Source: Geoalkalibacter_A sp034189505 (lineage in GTDB: Bacteria; Desulfobacterota; Desulfuromonadia; Desulfuromonadales; Geoalkalibacteraceae). From it: 36,095 nucleotides of DNA. The notes under the pieces were generated by a model. That model was not told where the DNA came from and ran no database searches. It worked only from the letters and a program-made list of their open reading frames with translations. The stretch is taken from NCBI GenBank assembly GCA_034189505.1, contig JAXHUR010000029.1, forward strand, positions 1 to 36,095, given 5' to 3'. Position 1 is the stretch's first letter, and every line of letters starts with the position of its first letter. Shown here piece by piece: positions 31,523-36,095 of the stretch. The position numbers and the translations under genes are program-made.

Positions 31523-32907
31523 TGAAGACGCAATCTCTGATACGTAAGCTGCTGGTTGCTTCGGCCATCCTTGCGATGGTGCTGATTTACTCCACAATGA
31601 CCGCGGCCCGCCCCGATGACGGCCACTCCCATGAGGACCAAGAACTTGAAGACCTGTTCAATGACAGTTCGCAGGACCACGACGACCACGACGACCATGC
31701 GTCCCATGCCTCCCATGCGTCCCATGACTCCCACGCCCACACCAGCGCCGACGACACCTGCCCCGAACACCGGGTCCTCGAAGCCGAAGATGCCCTCTGC
31801 CGCGGCGACCATCTGGCCGAGCTGCAACCGGGGCAATCCATGCTGGTCCGTCTTGGTTCTCTCGAGGCGGCGGATCGGGCAGGGGTGATGCTGACCCGGG
31901 CTCTGCCGGTTTCGACTGCAAGGGAAGAAAGCGTGCCTGCCCGGGTCGAGTTCAATCGCAGCCGGCTGGCCCGCATTTCGTCCCCCGCCCAGGGGGTGGT
32001 GCGAGAAGTCCGGGTGCGCCCCGGCGATCGAGTAACCAAAGGCGCTGTGCTGGCAGAGATCAGCATGCCGGAGCTTGCCGCCTTGAAATCCCAATTTCGC
32101 GCGGCACGGGCAGATGCCGCACGCAGCGAGGCTGCTTATGTGCGCGAGCAGGATCTGCTGGCACGTGGCATCAGCTCGCGACAGGAGTTTCAACAGGCTG
32201 AAGCGCAATACGCGGCCGCGCGCAGCGAGGTGGAACGCTACCGCCAGCAACTTCTTGATTTCGGTTTGACCGATGAGGGAATCGAGGAGTTGGTTTTATC
32301 CGAAAAGGGCAGCGCACGGGTCGCACTGCGCGCACCTTTTGATTCCGTCGTGATCGAGACTGCATCTGCCGTGGGGGAACGGACCTCGCCGGACAGTCCG
32401 CTGTTCGTGCTGGCCGACCTCGATAAATTGTGGGTCGAACTGAACCTGCCCGCCTCCCGGATTTATGAGGCGCGTGTCGGCGCCGATGTCCGGGCAAGCT
32501 TCGACGGGCTGCCCGGCATGCATTTCTCGGGGAAGGTTTTTCAAATCGGGGCATCCCTCGACGAGCGTAGTCGCACCTTGAAAGTTCTGGCAGAGGTGAA
32601 TAACCCCCAGCATCGCCTGAGGGTCGGCATGTATGGTGAAGCCTGGCTGCTTTCTGAGCAGAAGGGCAGTGTGCCGGGTGTCCCCGCAGCGGCAGTGCAG
32701 CAGATCGATGGCGTTCCCTATCTTTTTATCCAGCAGGAGGCCGACTTATTTGAATTGCGGCGGGTGGAAACAGGTCGTCGCGTCGGGGACCTGGTTCCTG
32801 TAACAGCGGGACTGGATCTGCATGAATCGGTGGTTTCCGGGCAGGGTTTCGCGCTGAAATCCGAAATTCTCAAGGCACGCCTGGGTGCCTCCTGTGCGGA
32901 TCATTAA
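31522..32907 (+). CDS. czcB: CzcB-like periplasmic adaptor with His-rich extension
   Basis: The 461-residue membrane-fusion protein links the RND pump to the outer-membrane channel. After an N-terminal anchor (about 8-27), residues 34-84 are extremely rich in His and Asp (DHDDHDDH, then His-Ala-Ser repeats) and end in a CPEH motif with further Cys93 and His. This is a plausible metal-scavenging arm. The lipoyl/barrel-sandwich halves flank a coiled-coil hairpin (about 175-255), followed by the beta-barrel and membrane-proximal domains (about 265-455). The ATG shares one base with the stop of the channel gene. The pump gene starts 10 bases after its stop. Confidence 0.92.
   Translation: MKTQSLIRKLLVASAILAMVLIYSTMTAARPDDGHSHEDQELEDLFNDSSQDHDDHDDHASHASHASHDSHAHTSADDTCPEHRVLEAEDALCRGDHLAELQPGQSMLVRLGSLEAADRAGVMLTRALPVSTAREESVPARVEFNRSRLARISSPAQGVVREVRVRPGDRVTKGAVLAEISMPELAALKSQFRAARADAARSEAAYVREQDLLARGISSRQEFQQAEAQYAAARSEVERYRQQLLDFGLTDEGIEELVLSEKGSARVALRAPFDSVVIETASAVGERTSPDSPLFVLADLDKLWVELNLPASRIYEARVGADVRASFDGLPGMHFSGKVFQIGASLDERSRTLKVLAEVNNPQHRLRVGMYGEAWLLSEQKGSVPGVPAAAVQQIDGVPYLFIQQEADLFELRRVETGRRVGDLVPVTAGLDLHESVVSGQGFALKSEILKARLGASCADH
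31675..31743 (+). repeat. In-frame tandem repeats encoding the His-rich arm
   Basis: Imperfect 9-bp units run without a break: GACCACGAC-type units (Asp-His-Asp) at the start, then CATGCGTCC-type units (His-Ala-Ser), about four copies. Unit length is a multiple of three, so copy-number changes would alter the length of the metal-binding arm without shifting the frame. Confidence 0.75.
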
Positions 32908-32917
32908 GGGGGATTAA

Positions 32918-35900
32918 ATGCTGGCAAAACTGATTGAAGTCGCCCTGCGCAACCGCCTGCTGGTGGTGCTGCTGTTCTGCGTGGCGTTCGCGGCCGGAAT
33001 CTGGTCGTTGTGGCACCTGCCGGTCGACGCCTTTCCCGATACCACCCCGGTGCAGGTGCAGATCAACACCACGGCACCCGCCCTGGGCCCGGAAGAAATC
33101 GAAAAACAGATTTCACAACCAGTGGAGTTGGCCATCTCCGGCCTGCCGGGGCTGGTCCATGTCCGCTCTATTTCCAAGTTTGGCCTGTCGCAGGTCGTCG
33201 CGATCTTCGAAGACGAGATGGCGATCCTTGACTCCCGTCAGCTGATCATGGAGAGGCTGGCTGGAGTCACGCTGCCGGAAGGGATCGATCCGCCGGAGCT
33301 GGGACCCATCTCCACCGGACTCGGCGAGGTTTTTCACTATATCGTACGCTCCGAGAATCCCGACTACGGTCTCGATGATCTGCGCACCCTGCATGACTGG
33401 GTCGTCAAGCCGCAGCTGCGCAAAGTTTCCGGCGTGGCGGAAGTCAACTCCTGGGGCGGTCTTGAAAAGCAGTACCACGTCATTGTCTCTCCCGACGCTC
33501 TGATTAAATATGGCCTGACCTATGAGGATGTCGCTGAGGCCCTGCGAAATAATAACGCCAATGTCGGCGGGGGGCAGGTCGTCACCGGCGGGCAGACTCT
33601 GCTGGTGCATGGCCTCGGACGGGTTTCCACCCTGGAGGAAATCTCCGATATCGTCATTCGCTCCTATGACGGGGCCCCGGTACTGATTCGCGACGTCGCC
33701 GAGGTCTCCATAGGTCATGAACTGCGGCGCGGGGCGGTGTCCGCGAACGGCAAGGGCGAGGTTGTGCTGGGGCTCGGCTTCATGCTGATGGGCGAAAACA
33801 GCCGTGAGGTGACCCATAATCTCCGTCAGGCCCTGGATCGCGTGCAGACCACCCTGCCGGAGGATGTCCTGATCGAGCCGGTTTATGAGCGCACTTCGCT
33901 GGTCGATCAGGTGATCGATACGGTCAAGCACAACCTGACCGCCGGTGCCATCCTGGTGGTTGCCGTTCTGTTTCTGCTGCTCGGCAATCTGCGCGCCGGG
34001 CTGCTGGTGGCGGCCACCATCCCCATGGCCATGCTCTTCGCTTCGCTTGGGATGGCGCAGATGGGGATCGCGGCCAGCCTGCTTTCCCTTGGCGCGATCG
34101 ATTTCGGGTTGCTGGTCGACGGCTCGGTCGTGATGACCGAGGCCAATCTGCGGCGTTTGACGGAGCGCCGCGTGCAGTTGAACCGGCCCTTGAGCGCGGC
34201 GGAACGTTTTGATGTGGTGCTGGCCTCCAGCCAGGAGGTGGCGCGCCCCATCGTGTACGGCATGGGGATCATCGTGCTGGTCTTTCTGCCGGTGCTCACC
34301 CTGGAAGGGATCGAAGGCAAGATGTTCAAGCCGATGGCCTGGACGCTGATCTTCGCCCTGGTGGGCGGTCTGCTGGTGGCGATCATTCTCTCCCCGGTGC
34401 TGTCTCTGCAGTTCATGAAGGATCCGTCGGTGCGCAAGCGCCGTTTTGCTTCCGCCCTGCAGCAGTTTTATGAAGCGACCCTGACCCGGGTGCTGCGTCA
34501 CCGGTTTGTTTTTCTCGGCGGCGTTCTGCTGCTGGTGGTGGCGACCACCGTACCTGCTTTGCGGCTGGGGGGTGAGTTCCTTCCGCGTCTGTCCGAAGGA
34601 TCGCTGGTGGTCAGCGTCGTGCGTCTGGCGGGAGTCTCGGTGGATGAATCCATTGAATACAACACCCGCATGGAGAAGCTTCTTCTGGAGAAATTTCCCG
34701 ATGAAATTCAGGCGGTCTGGAGTCGCCTGGGCAGCGCCGAGGTGGCCACTGATCCTATGGGAACGGAACTGACCGATATTTTTCTCACTCTGCACCCCCG
34801 TGATCAGTGGACGCGTGCCTCCAGCCAGGCTCAGCTGAGCGCGCGGGTGGAGGAGGCTCTGCACGGCCTGCCGGGGATCCGTTCCGTTCTGACCCAGCCC
34901 ATCGAGCTGCGAGTGAACGAGATGCTTTCCGGAATCCGCGGCGATGTGGGGATCAAGATTTTCGGAGAGGATTTTGAAAATCTGGTGGCCCTGGGTGAAC
35001 AGGTCGAGCATGTGCTTGCCGAGGTCGAAGGCGCCTCCGATGTGTCGGTGGAGCAGATCACCGGCCAGCCGACGCTGCGCATCGAAGTCGACCGCAAGGC
35101 ACTGGCCCGCCACGGGGTCACTGCGCAGGAGGTCCTCGACATGGTGGCTGCAGTCGGCACCCCCAAAGTGGGTGACATCTTTGAAGGGGAGCGCTCTTTT
35201 CCCCTGGTCCTGCGACTGCCCGATGCCATGCGCCATGATCCGGACGCCCTTGCGCGGATGCTGATTCCGACCAGCGGAGGTGCGGTGGTGCCTCTGCAGG
35301 ATCTGGCCAACATCAGTGAAGTGGAACGCCCCTCCACCATCAATCGAGAGTGGGGACGACGCCTGATCAAGGTCCAGGTCAATATCCGCGACCGCGACAT
35401 CGCCACTTTTGTCGCAGAGGCGCAAGAGAAGGTCGGAAATGAAGTATCGCTGCCTGATGGCTACGTGATCGAGTGGGGCGGCCAGTTCGAAAACCTGGAA
35501 CGCTCTCAGAAGCGCTTGATGGTCGTGGTGCCGTTGACGTTGCTGCTGATTTTCTTTCTGCTTTATTTCAGCCTCAAGCGCCTGCGTGATGTGCTCATCA
35601 TTTACACCGGCATCCCGCTGGCGGCGGTCGGCGGCGTTGTTGCCCTCTATCTGCGGGGAATTCCTTTCAGCGTGAGTGCCGCCATCGGCTTTATCGCCCT
35701 GTCCGGCATCGCGGTTCTCAACGGCCAGGTGCTGGTATCGGCCATTCGCGGCCTGCAAAAGGATGGCCTGCCGTTGGTGGAGGCAGTCACAGGAGCCGCG
35801 CGCCAGCGTCTGGTGCCGGTTCTGGCCACCGCGGTGACCGATGCGGTCGGTTTTCTGCCGATGGCCGTTTCGGTCGGGGTGGGCGCCGAGGTACAGCGAC

Positions 35901-36028
35901 CGCTGGCGACAGTCGTGGTGGGCGGTGTGCTGACCTCGACCCTGCTGACGCTCTTTGTCCTGCCGACGCTTTACGTCTGGTTCGGCGGTAGAGCAAAAGA
36001 AGTATCGGAAAATACCCTTGCACAGTAA
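32918..36028 (+). CDS. czcA: CzcA-like heavy-metal efflux RND transporter
   Basis: The 1036-residue inner-membrane proton antiporter drives efflux of divalent metals from the periplasm and cytoplasm. It has 12 predicted membrane helices and two large periplasmic loops. In helix 4 the proton-relay residues Asp395, Asp401 and Glu408 (AIDFGLLVDGSVVMTEA) have the same spacing as Asp402/Asp408/Glu415 of Cupriavidus CzcA, the HME1-type signature for Co/Zn/Cd. That favours divalent metals over the Cu/Ag CusA type. The N-terminal VDAFPDTTPVQVQI motif is also typical. GGGGG lies before the ATG. The exact metal range is not determined by sequence alone. Confidence 0.95.
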   Translation: MLAKLIEVALRNRLLVVLLFCVAFAAGIWSLWHLPVDAFPDTTPVQVQINTTAPALGPEEIEKQISQPVELAISGLPGLVHVRSISKFGLSQVVAIFEDEMAILDSRQLIMERLAGVTLPEGIDPPELGPISTGLGEVFHYIVRSENPDYGLDDLRTLHDWVVKPQLRKVSGVAEVNSWGGLEKQYHVIVSPDALIKYGLTYEDVAEALRNNNANVGGGQVVTGGQTLLVHGLGRVSTLEEISDIVIRSYDGAPVLIRDVAEVSIGHELRRGAVSANGKGEVVLGLGFMLMGENSREVTHNLRQALDRVQTTLPEDVLIEPVYERTSLVDQVIDTVKHNLTAGAILVVAVLFLLLGNLRAGLLVAATIPMAMLFASLGMAQMGIAASLLSLGAIDFGLLVDGSVVMTEANLRRLTERRVQLNRPLSAAERFDVVLASSQEVARPIVYGMGIIVLVFLPVLTLEGIEGKMFKPMAWTLIFALVGGLLVAIILSPVLSLQFMKDPSVRKRRFASALQQFYEATLTRVLRHRFVFLGGVLLLVVATTVPALRLGGEFLPRLSEGSLVVSVVRLAGVSVDESIEYNTRMEKLLLEKFPDEIQAVWSRLGSAEVATDPMGTELTDIFLTLHPRDQWTRASSQAQLSARVEEALHGLPGIRSVLTQPIELRVNEMLSGIRGDVGIKIFGEDFENLVALGEQVEHVLAEVEGASDVSVEQITGQPTLRIEVDRKALARHGVTAQEVLDMVAAVGTPKVGDIFEGERSFPLVLRLPDAMRHDPDALARMLIPTSGGAVVPLQDLANISEVERPSTINREWGRRLIKVQVNIRDRDIATFVAEAQEKVGNEVSLPDGYVIEWGGQFENLERSQKRLMVVVPLTLLLIFFLLYFSLKRLRDVLIIYTGIPLAAVGGVVALYLRGIPFSVSAAIGFIALSGIAVLNGQVLVSAIRGLQKDGLPLVEAVTGAARQRLVPVLATAVTDAVGFLPMAVSVGVGAEVQRPLATVVVGGVLTSTLLTLFVLPTLYVWFGGRAKEVSENTLAQ

Positions 36029-36042
36029 GATCGCCCTGTTTA

Positions 36043-36071
36043 CCCTGACCGGAGACATTTTCCGGTCGGGG
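36043..36071 (+). terminator. Hairpin after czcA
   Basis: CCCTGACCGGA (36043-36053) pairs with TCCGGTCGGGG (36061-36071), 11 bp with one G-T wobble, around a 7-base loop. No T-run follows directly (ATTTTATT begins 8 bases later), so it may be a weak terminator or an mRNA-processing/stability element within the operon. Confidence 0.45.
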
Positions 36072-36087
36072 AGGCCGGATTTTATTC

Positions 36088-36093
36088 AGGAGG
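36088..36093 (+). promoter_or_regulatory. Ribosome-binding site of a gene starting beyond the window
   Basis: AGGAGG at 36088-36093 lies two bases before the window ends, on the same strand as the efflux genes. It suggests that another gene begins within about 10 bases outside the window and may belong to the same operon. Confidence 0.45.
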
Positions 36094-36095
36094 AT

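Noticed and set aside
33113..36058. A 981-codon open frame on the minus strand opposite czcA
   Set aside because: It is an antisense shadow: the translation is Gln/His/Arg-rich without any domain, while the plus-strand frame is a complete CzcA-like transporter.
1..36095. tRNA, rRNA or CRISPR arrays
   Set aside because: Intergenic regions were scanned by eye for cloverleaf arms, rRNA-like sequence and regularly spaced repeats, and none was found.

Overview
The window looks like a chromosomal segment of a deltaproteobacterium of the Desulfuromonadales type (Geobacter, Desulfuromonas and relatives). This rests on high GC content, the gene families present (PATAN/DUF4388 response regulators, M48-TPR lipoprotein, LexA-ImuB-DnaE cassette, heavy-metal RND efflux) and overall protein character. 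It is an inference without database search. No rRNA, tRNA, CRISPR array or complete insertion sequence was seen.

Layout. Positions 1-249 hold the broken N-terminus of an Old Yellow Enzyme-type oxidoreductase (minus strand). A stress block of three tandem Hsp20 chaperones follows (514-1928), then a tiny zinc-ribbon protein (minus), then typA (minus). typA diverges from an M48 metalloprotease-TPR lipoprotein and its coupled membrane PH-domain protein. Next come miaB, two adjacent response regulators with decayed catalytic features, a PHP-domain hydrolase and an M42 aminopeptidase. Purine synthesis (guaB, guaA) and nucleotide-sugar synthesis (galE, ugd) follow, then a WYL regulator, a small unknown gene and a YceF-type Maf pyrophosphatase.

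The minus-strand stretch 21247-23756 encodes a potassium uptake pair (trkH then trkA). It is preceded by a frameshifted remnant of feoB and by a 155-bp MITE-like element with terminal inverted repeats and a perfect 7-bp target duplication. Immediately beyond is a compact damage-inducible mutagenesis operon: lexA, a catalytically dead Y-family polymerase of the ImuB type, and an error-prone DnaE2-like polymerase. It has no imuA. A tandem 11-bp direct repeat lies inside the lexA promoter spacer and is a good candidate for the LexA operator. A convergent isochorismatase-like hydrolase closes this part.

The right end (29535-36028) is a heavy-metal resistance operon: a small Cys/His-rich exported protein, then CzcC-, CzcB- and CzcA-like efflux subunits. 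The CzcB-like subunit has a repeat-encoded His-rich extension. A Shine-Dalgarno at the very end suggests another gene follows outside the window.

The most interesting points are the imuA-less LexA-ImuB-DnaE2 cassette with its putative direct-repeat operator, the MITE next to the feoB fragment, the pair of degenerate response regulators, a perfect terminator-like hairpin inside a coding sequence, and overlapping back-to-back promoters between typA and the M48 protease gene.
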